Assembly: GCF_016411865.1 (NCBI RefSeq)
Contig: NZ_JAEKJA010000003.1
Span: forward strand, 124,001 to 188,000
DNA from: Acuticoccus mangrovi
GTDB taxonomy: Bacteria; Pseudomonadota; Alphaproteobacteria; Rhizobiales; Amorphaceae
DNA: 64,000 nucleotides
Reading direction: 5' to 3'
Numbering within the stretch: the stretch's first letter is position 1; every line of letters begins with the position of its first letter. This document shows, piece after piece, positions 40,963 to 54,751 of this stretch. The notes beneath the pieces were generated by a model that did not search any database, was not told the DNA's origin, and was given only the letters and a program-made list of their open reading frames with translations. Position numbers and translations under genes: made by a program.

Positions 40963-41436
40963 TCAGTTGAAGCGCACCTCGGTGATCTCGTAGGCGCGCG
41001 CGCCACCCGGCGCCGTCACCTCGACGGAATCGCCCACCGCCTTACCGATGAGCGCCCGGGCGATCGGCGAGGAAATCGAGATCCGCCCCGCCTTCACGTC
41101 CGCCTCGACGTCGCCCACGATCTGATATTTGCGTTCCTGCTCGGTGTCCTCGTCGACCAGAGTCACGTGCGCGCCGAACTTCACCGTGGTGCCGGACAGC
41201 TTGCGCACGTCGATCACCTCGGCGCGCGACAGCATGTCCTCCAGCTCGGCAATGCGTCCCTCGTTGTGGCTCTGGGCCTCCTTCGCCGCGTGGTACTCCG
41301 CATTCTCGGAGAGATCGCCATGGGCGCGCGCCTCCGAGATCGCCGCGATGATTTTCGGGCGCTCTTCGGAAGTTCTCCGCTTCAGTTCACTTTCGAGCGA
41401 CGCATACCCCTGCGCCGTCATCGGGATCTTTTCCAT
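40963..41436 (-). CDS. greA: transcription elongation factor
   Basis: 157 aa, standard GreA length. The N-terminal coiled coil carries [16 protein letters not shown] with Asp41 and Glu44 at the tip, the residues that enter the RNA polymerase secondary channel and promote cleavage of backtracked transcripts. The C-terminal FKBP-like domain ends [23 protein letters not shown]. Located 81 bp downstream of carB on the same strand, a common alphaproteobacterial arrangement. Confidence 0.97.
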   Translation of the reverse strand: MEKIPMTAQGYASLESELKRRTSEERPKIIAAISEARAHGDLSENAEYHAAKEAQSHNEGRIAELEDMLSRAEVIDVRKLSGTTVKFGAHVTLVDEDTEQERKYQIVGDVEADVKAGRISISSPIARALIGKAVGDSVEVTAPGGARAYEITEVRFN

Positions 41437-41517
41437 GGTTCGAACTTTCTCAGACGCCGCTCAGTGAGCGAATCGGTTCACTGTCCAACAAGGTGTGATC
41501 GAAATGCAAGCACTCGC

Positions 41518-44844
<3,327 letters not shown>

Positions 44845-44869
44845 GAAGGACCGCTGAGCCGTTGGGTTG

Positions 44870-44915
44870 GTGCGGGGGGAAGAGTGCGCCCGCTATAAGC
44901 CTTTCCTCCCCGCAC
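44870..44915 (-). terminator. hairpin between XRE gene and carB
   Basis: GTGCGGGG (44870-44877) pairs with CCCCGCAC (44908-44915), extended by GGAA/TTCC with one bulge. It lies 10 bp past the XRE stop and upstream of carB; it may end the XRE transcript or belong to the carB leader. Confidence 0.35.
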
Positions 44916-44925
44916 GAAAAGGCGC

Positions 44926-45204
44926 TCAGTCCTCCTCGTCGTCGTCCTCGTCGTCCTGAACGGGTGCCGGCTCGGGTTCGCCCGGCATCGACCATTCCAC
45001 CGTGCGCCCGTCGAACTCCTCGACGCCGCAGGCGATGGCATAGCAGGCAAGACGCACTGTCTTGGGGATCTCGACCGGCTTCCCGTCCCGGTCGCCACGC
45101 TCATAGTACTGGATCATCCGCCGCTTCAACCCAAGCCGCGCGGCCAGCTCCTTCTGCTTCCAGCCGTTGGCCTTTCGCCAATTGCGGAACTGTTCCGGTG
45201 TCAT
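44926..45204 (-). CDS. XRE-family helix-turn-helix transcriptional regulator
   Basis: 92-aa DNA-binding protein. MTPEQFRNWRKANGWKQKELAARLGLKRRMIQYYERG is a Cro/cI-type HTH with the recognition helix around LKRRMIQYYE. The remainder has a short dimer-like segment (TVRLACYAIACGVEEF) and a strongly acidic tail, DDEDDDEED. The ATG at 45204 follows AAGGACGGGTA. The frame is open upstream but crosses the probable operators. It is divergent from a 37-aa ORF, and related GCGCACT-type sites flank both genes, suggesting autoregulation and control of that ORF. Confidence 0.85.
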   Translation of the reverse strand: MTPEQFRNWRKANGWKQKELAARLGLKRRMIQYYERGDRDGKPVEIPKTVRLACYAIACGVEEFDGRTVEWSMPGEPEPAPVQDDEDDDEED

Positions 45205-45221
45205 TACCCGTCCTTCAACAA

Positions 45222-45296
45222 GCGCACTTATTGCACTTACCCCCTTTAAAAGGCGCACGGGGTGCGTATATGGGGAGTGTGAGGCGCACTGATTGC
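45222..45296. promoter_or_regulatory. putative operator pair of the XRE regulator
   Basis: GCGCACTTATTGC (45222-45234) and GCGCACTGATTGC (45284-45296) differ at one base and start 62 bp apart, about six helical turns. Between them is a CGCAC-GGG-GTGCG palindrome (45254-45266). Position in the divergent promoter region suggests operators. Confidence 0.5.
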
Positions 45297-45377
45297 GTGA
45301 CACGTACAAAGGAAAAGACGCGAACGCCAGACGTTTCAGCACTCAACCACGCGATCCGAATGAAAGGAGATCACGCC

Positions 45378-45491
45378 ATGCTTAGCCACCTCGTTCTCGG
45401 ACAGGCTCTCGTCCGCGCCACGCCGGAGACCATCGCGCGTCCTGCGACGCCCAAGGCGACCGCTCCTTTTGCGAAGCCGGCCGGCCGCTGA
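45378..45491 (+). CDS. 37-aa small protein, unknown
   Basis: Short ORF with an exceptionally good ribosome site, AAAGGAGATCACGCC before the ATG. The product, 37 aa, starts MLSHLVLGQALVRATPETIA and is Ala/Pro/Thr rich with a basic tail ending FAKPAGR. No membrane segment long enough for a helix and no domain I recognise. It is transcribed divergently from the XRE gene, so it may be its regulated target. Translation is supported mainly by the ribosome site; it could alternatively be a leader peptide for the metallopeptidase gene 95 bp downstream. Confidence 0.6.
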   Translation: MLSHLVLGQALVRATPETIARPATPKATAPFAKPAGR

Positions 45492-45585
45492 ACCGAATTG
45501 CTGATTTAAGGGAACCCAATCGATCGCCTTGGCGCTAAACTTCTCGTAGATGGCCCCGCACGGGCCGAGACAAGGGAATGCGCCA

Positions 45586-46521
45586 ATGCGTTGGGAGAAC
45601 CGCCGCCGCAGCGACAACATCGAGGACCGCCGCGGCGGCGGCCTCTTGCGGGGCGGCGGAATGCGCCGGATCCCCGGCATTCGCATCCCCAGCGGCGGGT
45701 CCGCGGGGGGTGCCCGCCGCGCCGGCGGCGGCTCGATCTTCCTCATCATCGTGATCGCCGTCGGCCTCTGGGCCTTCGCCGGCATCAACCCGCTCCAGCT
45801 GCTCGACATGCTGGCGCGGCAGGACGGGTCCGTCGTCGTCGGCAGCCCCTCCACCAGCACACCCACCCAGCAAGCCGGCAACGACAGCCAGAGCGCCTTC
45901 GTCGGCGTCGTCCTCGCCGAGACGGAGGACACCTGGGGTCGGATCTTCCAGGCGAACGGCGGTACCTACACCGAGCCCCGGCTGGTGCTCTACGACGGTT
46001 CCGTCCAGTCCGCCTGCGGCCTGTCGAGCGCCGCCACCGGCCCCTTCTACTGCCCCAACGACCGCAAGGTGTACCTCGACCTCTCCTTCTTCGGCCTGAT
46101 GTCGCAGCGCCTCGGCGCTCCCGGCGACTTCGCCCAGGCCTACGTCATCGCCCACGAGATCGGCCATCACGTGCAGAACCTCACCGGCGTGCTCGGCCGC
46201 TACCATCAGGCGCGCCAGTCGATGAGCGAGGCCGCCGCCAACCGCGAGAGCATCAAGGTCGAGCTGCAGGCCGACTGCTATGCCGGAATCTGGGCCCACG
46301 CCGCCGACGACATCGGCATCCTGGAGGAGGGCGACATCCAGGAGGCGCTCAACGCCGCCTCCGCCGTCGGCGACGACATGCTGCAGCGCCGCCAGCAGGG
46401 CTATGTCGTGCCGGAGAGCTTCAACCACGGCACCTCGGCACAGCGCGCGCGATGGTTCGAAACCGGCTACCGCTCCGGCAATCCCGCCGACTGCGACACC
46501 TTCTCCCCCGCCACCCTGTGA
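45586..46521 (+). CDS. neutral zinc metallopeptidase (YpfJ / KPN_02809 family)
   Basis: 311-aa membrane-anchored protein. N-terminal MRWENRRRSDNIEDRRGGG is the family's conserved opening, then a Gly/Arg-rich stretch and one membrane helix (SIFLIIVIAVGLWAFAG). The extracytoplasmic domain contains AHEIGHHVQNLTG (His190, Glu191, His194) and later VELQADCYAGIWAH. PFYCPNDRKVYLDLSFF is also typical. Physiological role unknown. An in-frame earlier ATG at 45550 would break the conserved N-terminus, so 45586 is used. Confidence 0.92.
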   Translation: MRWENRRRSDNIEDRRGGGLLRGGGMRRIPGIRIPSGGSAGGARRAGGGSIFLIIVIAVGLWAFAGINPLQLLDMLARQDGSVVVGSPSTSTPTQQAGNDSQSAFVGVVLAETEDTWGRIFQANGGTYTEPRLVLYDGSVQSACGLSSAATGPFYCPNDRKVYLDLSFFGLMSQRLGAPGDFAQAYVIAHEIGHHVQNLTGVLGRYHQARQSMSEAAANRESIKVELQADCYAGIWAHAADDIGILEEGDIQEALNAASAVGDDMLQRRQQGYVVPESFNHGTSAQRARWFETGYRSGNPADCDTFSPATL

Positions 46522-46606
46522 GGGAGCGCATAGCGGCCATGCACGCCTTGGATATCCTGCCGGGACGACCGCGCCGAACGCAACGGCCGTGCGATGCGGC
46601 GATCCC

Positions 46607-47107
46607 TCAGAGGGGCCGCACCATCATCGCGACCGTCTTGCCCTCAGCCTCGTTGAGCCGCTCTTCGACCGCGCCGAAGCCGAGCCGCGCGTGGAACGCC
46701 ATCGACTGGGGGTTGGGCGGGTCGACGTTCACCTCGCTGAGGACGCGCGGGAAGGACAGCGCCCTCGCCCGCTCGATGGCCGCCTCGTAGAGGAGGCGGC
46801 CGACGCCGGTGCCGCGCGCCGCCTCCGCCACCACGACGCGATCCACGTAGAGGAAGCTGTCGAAGCGGGCGTCGAACCAGCGATAGTTGAGGCTGTCGTA
46901 GGGGCGCCCGGCGGGCATCGTCAGCGCGAAGCCGGCGACGACGTCGTCCCGGCGCACCACATCGAGCCAGCCCATGGCGACGAGCGCTTCGAGGCGCGGC
47001 AGGTCGAGCAGGTTCACCGCCGGCACCGCGGCGTTGTTGATCACGAGGATGTCCGGCCCGTCGCGCTGAAGGTCGGCGGGCTCGACGACCGACTGGACGC
47101 CCGACAT
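46607..47107 (-). CDS. GNAT-family N-acetyltransferase
   Basis: 166-aa acetyltransferase. The acetyl-CoA loop is RGTGVGRLLYEAAIERA, preceded by FLYVDRVVVAE (beta 4) and followed by LSEVNVDPPNPQSMAFHARLGF. The substrate is unknown. The ATG at 47107 shares a base with the carA stop (TGATG), so it is translationally coupled to carA, a notable pairing with pyrimidine/arginine synthesis. Confidence 0.88.
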   Translation of the reverse strand: MSGVQSVVEPADLQRDGPDILVINNAAVPAVNLLDLPRLEALVAMGWLDVVRRDDVVAGFALTMPAGRPYDSLNYRWFDARFDSFLYVDRVVVAEAARGTGVGRLLYEAAIERARALSFPRVLSEVNVDPPNPQSMAFHARLGFGAVEERLNEAEGKTVAMMVRPL

Positions 47108-48297
47108 CAAGGTGCCGTCGAGGCTTTCTCGGCCATCACCATCCCGAGGAAGCGGTCGAAGAGGTTGTGACTGTCGTGCGGCCCGGGCGAGGCCTCCGGA
47201 TGATACTGCACCGAGAACACCGGCCGATCCGTCAGCGCCATGCCGCAGTTGCTGCCGTCGAACAGCGAGCGATGGGTCTCGCGAGCGTTGGGCGGCAGCG
47301 TGTCGGCGTCCACGGTGAAGCCGTGATTCATCGACACGATGGACACCGTGCCCGTGTCGAGATCGAGCACCGGATGATTCGCCCCGTGGTGGCCCTGCCG
47401 CATCTTGCGCGTCTTCGCGCCGATGGCGAGGCCCAGGAGCTGGTGGCCGAGACAGATCCCGAAGGTCGGCAGGCGTCGGTCGATCAGCGCCCGCAAGGTG
47501 TCGCCGATCACCTGCGCCGTCGCCCCCGGATCGCCGGGACCGTTGGACAGGAACAGCGCGTCGGGCTCGGTCGCCAGCACCTCCTCCACCGTGGCGTTCG
47601 CCGGCAGCACGGTGATCTGGGCGCCGCGCGAGGCGAGCAGGCGCAGAATGTTGCCCTTGATGCCGTAGTCGAGCGCGACGATGCGCGGCCCGTCGCCGTG
47701 CTTGGCGTCCTCGAAGCCCTCGCCCCACTTCCACACGCCCGCCTGCCACGGCACCGCCTCGCGGCCCGACACCCTGGTGGCAAGCTCCGCCCCGGCCATG
47801 TCCGGCGCCCCCCGCGCGAGGGCGAGCAGGGCGGGAACGTCGAAGTTGCCGTCCGGATCGTGCTGCAGCGCGCAATTCACCATGCCGTTGTCGCGGATGC
47901 GCGCGGTGATCGCCCGCGTGTCGACGCCGGTGATGGCGACGATGCCGCGCTGCTCGAGCCAGGTCGCGAAGCTCTCGCCGGCGCGCCAGTTCTGCGGCGC
48001 GGAGATCGGCGCCCGCAGAACGCACCCGAGCGCCGCGTTGGCGGCCTCGGCGGCGACGGTTTCCACATCATCCTCGTTGGCGCCGACATTGCCGATATGT
48101 GGAAAAGTGAAGGTCACGATCTGCCCCGCATAGGACGGATCGGTGAGGATCTCCTGATAGCCCGTCATCGCCGTGTTGAAGCAGAGCTCGCCCACCGCCG
48201 TGCCACGCGCGCCGGCGCCCTCCCCCATCAACACCAACCCGTCGGCAAGCGCCAGGCAAGCGGTCGGCCGTAATTCGGCCCAGGGGGCAGCACTCAT
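47107..48297 (-). CDS. carA: carbamoyl-phosphate synthase small subunit
   Basis: 396-aa glutaminase subunit that feeds ammonia to CarB. N-terminal domain ALADGLVLMGEGAGARG and FNTAMTGYQEILTDPSYAGQIV; class I glutamine amidotransferase with catalytic Cys in FGICLGHQLLGLA and His/Glu in QYHPEASPGPHDS. The ATG at 48297 follows AAAAGGACCTCTCG; the upstream extension to 48366 is not conserved. Divergent from yqeY across a 342-bp spacer. Confidence 0.96.
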   Translation of the reverse strand: MSAAPWAELRPTACLALADGLVLMGEGAGARGTAVGELCFNTAMTGYQEILTDPSYAGQIVTFTFPHIGNVGANEDDVETVAAEAANAALGCVLRAPISAPQNWRAGESFATWLEQRGIVAITGVDTRAITARIRDNGMVNCALQHDPDGNFDVPALLALARGAPDMAGAELATRVSGREAVPWQAGVWKWGEGFEDAKHGDGPRIVALDYGIKGNILRLLASRGAQITVLPANATVEEVLATEPDALFLSNGPGDPGATAQVIGDTLRALIDRRLPTFGICLGHQLLGLAIGAKTRKMRQGHHGANHPVLDLDTGTVSIVSMNHGFTVDADTLPPNARETHRSLFDGSNCGMALTDRPVFSVQYHPEASPGPHDSHNLFDRFLGMVMAEKASTAP

Positions 48298-48639
48298 CGA
48301 GAGGTCCTTTTCACGCGGGGGACTGGGGTGGACGCACCGGCTAGGGCACACGGACGCCGACCTCAATGCTTAAAGGGTGATATAGGCGTTGAACACCCAC
48401 CGTGCACAGCAGCAATCCGGATATGCAGAATGGGATCAACCACCCTCCCTTGGATTCTTAACAATCTGTGCCATTTTTAGTCGCCAAGCGTTAACGGTGC
48501 CATTGGACGATGCTTTTGCGTCACGTCACACCGTTTGCGACATGACCAATATGCGCATTGACCTGATTTGGCTGTTGGCGCCGGTGTATGATGGTGTTAA
48601 TCGCCACGCCGCGCCTTACCGTGTCAGCTGGGTGTCATC
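48298..48639. other. divergent AT-richer spacer between carA and yqeY
   Basis: 342 bp, noticeably more AT-rich than its surroundings, expected to hold carA and yqeY promoters. It contains TATGAT (48587-48592) as a possible -10 for yqeY and an upstream TTGACC, but their spacing (23 bp) is too long for a standard promoter. An 84-codon + strand frame across it (48389-48643) overlaps yqeY and has no coding features. Confidence 0.4.
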
Positions 48640-49086
48640 ATGATTGTGCGAGAGCAACTGCAAACCGCCATCCGTGAAGCTGCCGAGCGTGACGATCGAC
48701 GTCGCCTCTGTACGCTCCGACTGATTCAGACCGCGATCCGCGATCGCGATCAGGCCCATTGCGTCGGCAATGGCGAGAAGATCACCGAGAGCGAGGTCGC
48801 CGCCCTGCTCGACCGAATGATCAAGCAGCGAGAAGAACAGCTCGCCGCTCGAAATACGGCCGAGAACGACGAGCAGATCGGACGCGAGATCGAGACCATC
48901 CGCGAGTTCGTCCCGCGTTTGATGGACGACAGCTCGCTGCGGACCGCCTGTAAACAGGTCGTCACCGAAATCGGCGCCGCAGGGCTCCGCGATGTCGGCC
49001 GCACCATCTCGGCGCTCAAGAAACGCTACCCCGGCCAGCTCGACCTCGGCCGCGCGAGCTGCGTCGTGAAGGGCATGCTGCGCTAG
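48640..49086 (+). CDS. GatB/YqeY domain-containing protein
   Basis: 148-aa protein of the YqeY family, related to the tail domain of GatB (Asp/Glu-tRNA amidotransferase subunit). MIVREQLQTAIREAAERDDRRRLCTLRLIQTAIRDRD is the family opening; EIETIREFVPRLMDD and GRTISALKKRYPGQLD follow. Stand-alone YqeY proteins may bind tRNA, but function is not established. Between carA and dnaG, a common alphaproteobacterial position. Confidence 0.92.
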   Translation: MIVREQLQTAIREAAERDDRRRLCTLRLIQTAIRDRDQAHCVGNGEKITESEVAALLDRMIKQREEQLAARNTAENDEQIGREIETIREFVPRLMDDSSLRTACKQVVTEIGAAGLRDVGRTISALKKRYPGQLDLGRASCVVKGMLR

Positions 49087-49236
49087 CGTCCGACGCGCCG
49101 GCTCCGCCTCTCCCACAGCCTCCGCCAGCGCCCTCGGCGCATCGCGAACAACGGGGAAAGACCTCACCCCCGACGACATGACGGGCACGACGCCCGCCGA
49201 ACCATGCTATCGGTCGATCTTGAATTGGGAACGGCC

Positions 49237-51153
49237 ATGCGCTTCTCACCGGAATTCCTCGCCTCCCTGCGCGAGCAGGTGCCGCTGTCGCAGATCGTCG
49301 GCCGCGCGGTGTCGTGGGACAAGCGCAAGTCGCAGCCCGGCCGGGGCGACCTGTGGGCCTGCTGCCCCTTCCATCAAGAAAAGACCCCGTCCTTCCACGT
49401 CGACGACCGCAAGGGCTACTATCACTGCTTCGGCTGCCACGAGTCCGGCGACCACATCAGCTTTCTCACCAACCACGACGGGATGGATTTCGTCGACGCG
49501 GTGAAGGAGCTCGCCAATCTCGCCGGCGTGCCGCTGCCCGAGCCCGACCGGCCCGAGCCCGCCGCCTTCCGCGAGCGCCGCTCCGAGCGCAGCGCCCTGG
49601 AGGCGGCGGCCGCGCTCTACGAATCGACCCTCTGGGGCACCGGCGGCCGCGCCGCCCGCGACTACGCCACCGGCCGCGGTTTCTCCGAGGAGACGCTGAA
49701 GACCTTCGGCTTCGGCCTCGCCCCCAACACGCAAGGCTTCCTGGTGCGCCACCTCGCGCGCGAGGGCGTCGCCGAACGCGAGCTGGAGCGCGCCGGACTT
49801 GCCGTGCGCCGCGACGGCGGCCCACTGCGCGACCGCTTCCGCGGGCGCCTCATGGTGCCGATCCACGACCCGCGCGGCCGCATCGTGGGCTTCGGCGGCC
49901 GTACCCTCGACGGGCGCGACCCCAAATATCTGAATTCCCCCGAGACTCCGCTCTTCGACAAGTCGACGCTGCTCTTCAACGCCCACCGCGCCCGCGGTCC
50001 GGCCCACCGCTCCGGCCGGCTCTTCGTGGTGGAGGGCTATCTCGACGCCGTCGCGGTGGCCGCCGCCGGAGTGGACGAGGTGGTGGCGAGCCTCGGCACC
50101 GCCCTCACCGAGGCGCAGATCAAGCTCGCCTGGACCCTCGCCGACGAGCCGATCCTCTGCTTCGACGGCGACAATGCCGGCCGCTCCGCCGCCCACCGCG
50201 CGATAGACCGCATCATCCCGCTCCTGTCGGGCGGGCACTCCTTCCACTTCCTGGCGCTGCCGGAAGGGCAGGACCCCGACGACCTCATCCAGTCCGGCGG
50301 CCGCGCCGCCTTCGACGCGCTCGCCGAGCGGGCGGTGCCCCTCGTCGACGCGGTCTTCGAGCGCGAGGCGGACAAGGGCGCGGACACGCCCGAACGCCTC
50401 GCCGCCCTTGAGAGCCGGCTCGACGCGATCGCCGGCCAGATCGGCGACGAGCGCGTCTCCCGCCTCTACCACCGCGCCTTCCGCGACCGCCTCTTCGCTC
50501 TGCGCCGGGCGCAGAGCCGCCCTGCAAAACGCGAGGAGCGCGGCCGCGCCACCCTCGCCGCCCCGCCCCTGCCGGCCCCCGCGACGCTCGACCGCGCCCT
50601 CCTCGATCTCGAGCGCATCACCCTCGGCCTCCTCATCCTGCGGCCGTCCTTCATCGAGCGCTTCGGGGAGCGGCTCGGCGAGGGCATCTTCGTGTCCGAC
50701 GCCCACGCCGGCTTCCTGTCGCTGGTGATGGAGACCTACGCGCAGGCCCTTCCCGAAACGCCGGAGGACCTCACCGAAGCGCTGCCGCCGCACGCGCGCA
50801 TGTGCCTGTCGGAAGTCTGGGGCGAGGGCCGTCACGCCGTCGGGCCGCGGCTCCTGGAGCGTTTCTCGATCCTCACCTGCGAGCCCGGGGATGACTTCCT
50901 CGCCCGCTGCATGACGCTGTTCCTCAACCGCCTGTCGCTGCGGGCGGAAGTGGCCGAGCTCGCCAACGAGCCGAGCCGTCTCGCCGGTTCCGGCGCCGAC
51001 GGAGAGAGCCGGCTTCTGTCCCTCTCGGCCGCGGTGCACGCCCACACCACAGCCGTCCAGGACGCCGAACGGGCGCTCGCCGACGAGGCTGCGGCAATCC
51101 GCCGCACGAGAGCACTCGCCGGAACCGTTTCGCCGTCGAAGTCGCTCTTATAG
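49237..51153 (+). CDS. dnaG: DNA primase
   Basis: 638-aa primase. The zinc finger is Cys43-His46-Cys64-Cys67 in WACCPFHQEKTPSFHV and YYHCFGCHESGDHISF. The RNA polymerase/TOPRIM core includes GRLMVPIHDPRGRIVGFGGRTLDGRDPKYLNSPE (family signature), then FVVEGYLDAVAVAAAG and CFDGDNAGRSAAHRA as TOPRIM acidic residues. The C-terminal helicase-binding part is less conserved. The ATG at 49237 is preferred over 49204 because it aligns with the normal MRFSPEFL start. Directly upstream of rpoD, the ancestral macromolecular-synthesis order. Confidence 0.96.
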   Translation: MRFSPEFLASLREQVPLSQIVGRAVSWDKRKSQPGRGDLWACCPFHQEKTPSFHVDDRKGYYHCFGCHESGDHISFLTNHDGMDFVDAVKELANLAGVPLPEPDRPEPAAFRERRSERSALEAAAALYESTLWGTGGRAARDYATGRGFSEETLKTFGFGLAPNTQGFLVRHLAREGVAERELERAGLAVRRDGGPLRDRFRGRLMVPIHDPRGRIVGFGGRTLDGRDPKYLNSPETPLFDKSTLLFNAHRARGPAHRSGRLFVVEGYLDAVAVAAAGVDEVVASLGTALTEAQIKLAWTLADEPILCFDGDNAGRSAAHRAIDRIIPLLSGGHSFHFLALPEGQDPDDLIQSGGRAAFDALAERAVPLVDAVFEREADKGADTPERLAALESRLDAIAGQIGDERVSRLYHRAFRDRLFALRRAQSRPAKREERGRATLAAPPLPAPATLDRALLDLERITLGLLILRPSFIERFGERLGEGIFVSDAHAGFLSLVMETYAQALPETPEDLTEALPPHARMCLSEVWGEGRHAVGPRLLERFSILTCEPGDDFLARCMTLFLNRLSLRAEVAELANEPSRLAGSGADGESRLLSLSAAVHAHTTAVQDAERALADEAAAIRRTRALAGTVSPSKSLL

Positions 51154-51165
51154 ATGCTCTGGTTC

Positions 51166-51193
51166 TTGCACCATGCCTCCAGCGCGTTATCTA
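51166..51193 (+). promoter_or_regulatory. candidate rpoD promoter
   Basis: TTGCAC (51166-51171), a 16-bp spacer and TATCTA (51188-51193), 160 bp upstream of the rpoD ATG. Good sigma-70-like match in a region with no gene. Confidence 0.4.
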
Positions 51194-51352
51194 CTTTCCC
51201 TCATAGGATGAATCTCGGCCGATCCGGCCTGCGGTGCCGCCTGTTTCGCAGGAGAGCGTACCGCGGCCCGAAAAAAGTTTCGTGACGCGGACCGATCGTC
51301 GGATGTAGGCAACGCGCACCGCGCGCGACGATGCAACGGTATTGGAGGCTCG

Positions 51353-53329
<1,977 letters not shown>

Positions 53330-53341
53330 GACCTCCCCTCG

Positions 53342-53364
53342 TCGGGCGCCCTCGACGCGCCCGA
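53342..53364 (+). terminator. hairpin after rpoD
   Basis: 7-bp stem TCGGGCG/CGCCCGA with a 9-nt loop, 12 bp after the rpoD stop. No U-tract, so only a probable terminator. Confidence 0.4.
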
Positions 53365-53483
53365 TCCCGCGGCGCTTCCGTCCAGCGATCCCGCATGGCA
53401 TGCTGACATGCCGTGCCGGGTGAGATGGCGGTCGCGCGCGCTATGTTCGCAGAAACCGCCAACGGACAGAGAAAGGCCGCGCG

Positions 53484-54719
53484 TTGAAAGCCAACGGCGC
53501 CCCCATCGACGTCATCCGCAACTGGCTGCTCGGTGATGCGATCACCGGCGAGCTGTCCACCATCGTCGAAGGCCTCGGATATCGGCTGTTGAAGTATGGC
53601 GTTCCCGTCCACCGCCTCACGGTGAATTTCGGGCTGATCAATCCGTCACTGCTCGCCGCGGGTCTGATCTGGCGCCCCGGCCGGCCCATCGACTTCGTGC
53701 GCTACGACTACGCCAACCGCGACTCCGGCATGTACGAGCGCAGCCCCTTCAAGCTCGCCGAGAAGGAGGGCCGCCGGATTTCCATCGACGTCGCCGCGAC
53801 GCCCGACGACGCCTTCGGCGTCATCCCCGAGCTCAAGGCGGAGGGGCTGTGCCACTACGCGGTGTTCCCGCTGCGCAACTCGGTCGGCACCAACATGTAC
53901 CTCACCATCGCGACGCGTGACGCGGCGGACTTCACCCCGGCGCAGTACGACCTGCTCGACGCCCTGTCGCCGGCGATCGTCGCCATGCTGGAGATCAAGA
54001 CGCTGCGCTTCACCCTGCGCGACGTGCTCGGCGCCTACGTGGGACGCGCGGCCGCCCGCGAGATCGTCCAGGGCACGGTGCATCGCGGTCAGGTGACGGC
54101 GATGCGCGCCGCGATCCTCGTCGCCGACCTCAGACGCTTCACTCAGCTCTCCACCGAGCTTCCGCCCGAGGCGACGGCCGACCTCATCAACCGCTACTAC
54201 GACATGGTGGTGCCGGCGATCGAAGCCGGCGGCGGCGAGGTGCTGAAGTTCATCGGCGACGCGGTGCTCGCGGTGTTCCCGGTCAACGGCAACAACGACG
54301 CCACCGCCACCCTCGCCGCGCTCGACGCCGCCCGCGCGGCCCTTGCCGCCAACGACGGACCGTTCGAGGTGAACGGGCGCGAGCTCGCCATCACCTTCGG
54401 CATCGCCCTCCACATCGGCGAGGCGGTCTACGGCAACGTCGGATCCGGCAATCGGCTCGACTTCACGGTCATCGGCCGCGACGTGAACATCGCCGCCCGC
54501 ATCGGCACGCTGTGCAGCCGGCTCGGCCGCAACTTCCTGGTCTCCGCCGCCGTCGCCGACATCGCCCGCGCCCATGGCCAGCCGATGACCGATGCCGGCG
54601 CGCACGCGGTGCGGGGCCTCGACCGGCCCCTCACGGTGTTCGTCCCCGGCGACGGTCCCCTCGACCCGGAGACCGACGACGGCGTCTCCCAGGGCCTCGT
54701 CTTCGTCGCGCCCGAATGA
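53484..54719 (+). CDS. class III adenylate cyclase-type protein
   Basis: 411-aa signalling protein. The N-terminal ~190 residues look like a GAF-type sensor (MYLTIATRDAADFTPAQYDLL) and the C-terminal half is a class III nucleotide cyclase: first metal Asp in ILVADLRRFTQLS, second in KFIGDAVLAVF, Lys in EVLKFIGD and Asp in LDFTVIGRDVN (adenine selection), and Asn/Arg in NIAARI (transition state). All catalytic positions are present, so it should make cAMP. It starts at TTG (53484), with AGAAAGG upstream; there is no suitable ATG. 154 bp after rpoD. Confidence 0.88.
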   Translation: MKANGAPIDVIRNWLLGDAITGELSTIVEGLGYRLLKYGVPVHRLTVNFGLINPSLLAAGLIWRPGRPIDFVRYDYANRDSGMYERSPFKLAEKEGRRISIDVAATPDDAFGVIPELKAEGLCHYAVFPLRNSVGTNMYLTIATRDAADFTPAQYDLLDALSPAIVAMLEIKTLRFTLRDVLGAYVGRAAAREIVQGTVHRGQVTAMRAAILVADLRRFTQLSTELPPEATADLINRYYDMVVPAIEAGGGEVLKFIGDAVLAVFPVNGNNDATATLAALDAARAALAANDGPFEVNGRELAITFGIALHIGEAVYGNVGSGNRLDFTVIGRDVNIAARIGTLCSRLGRNFLVSAAVADIARAHGQPMTDAGAHAVRGLDRPLTVFVPGDGPLDPETDDGVSQGLVFVAPE

Positions 54720-54751
54720 GCCTCGCTCGGGCGCGCCCTTCGGCATGAGCC

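Noticed and set aside
48389-48643. 84-codon + strand frame in the carA-yqeY spacer
   Set aside because: Overlaps yqeY, lies in the expected promoter region and has no ribosome site or recognisable domain.
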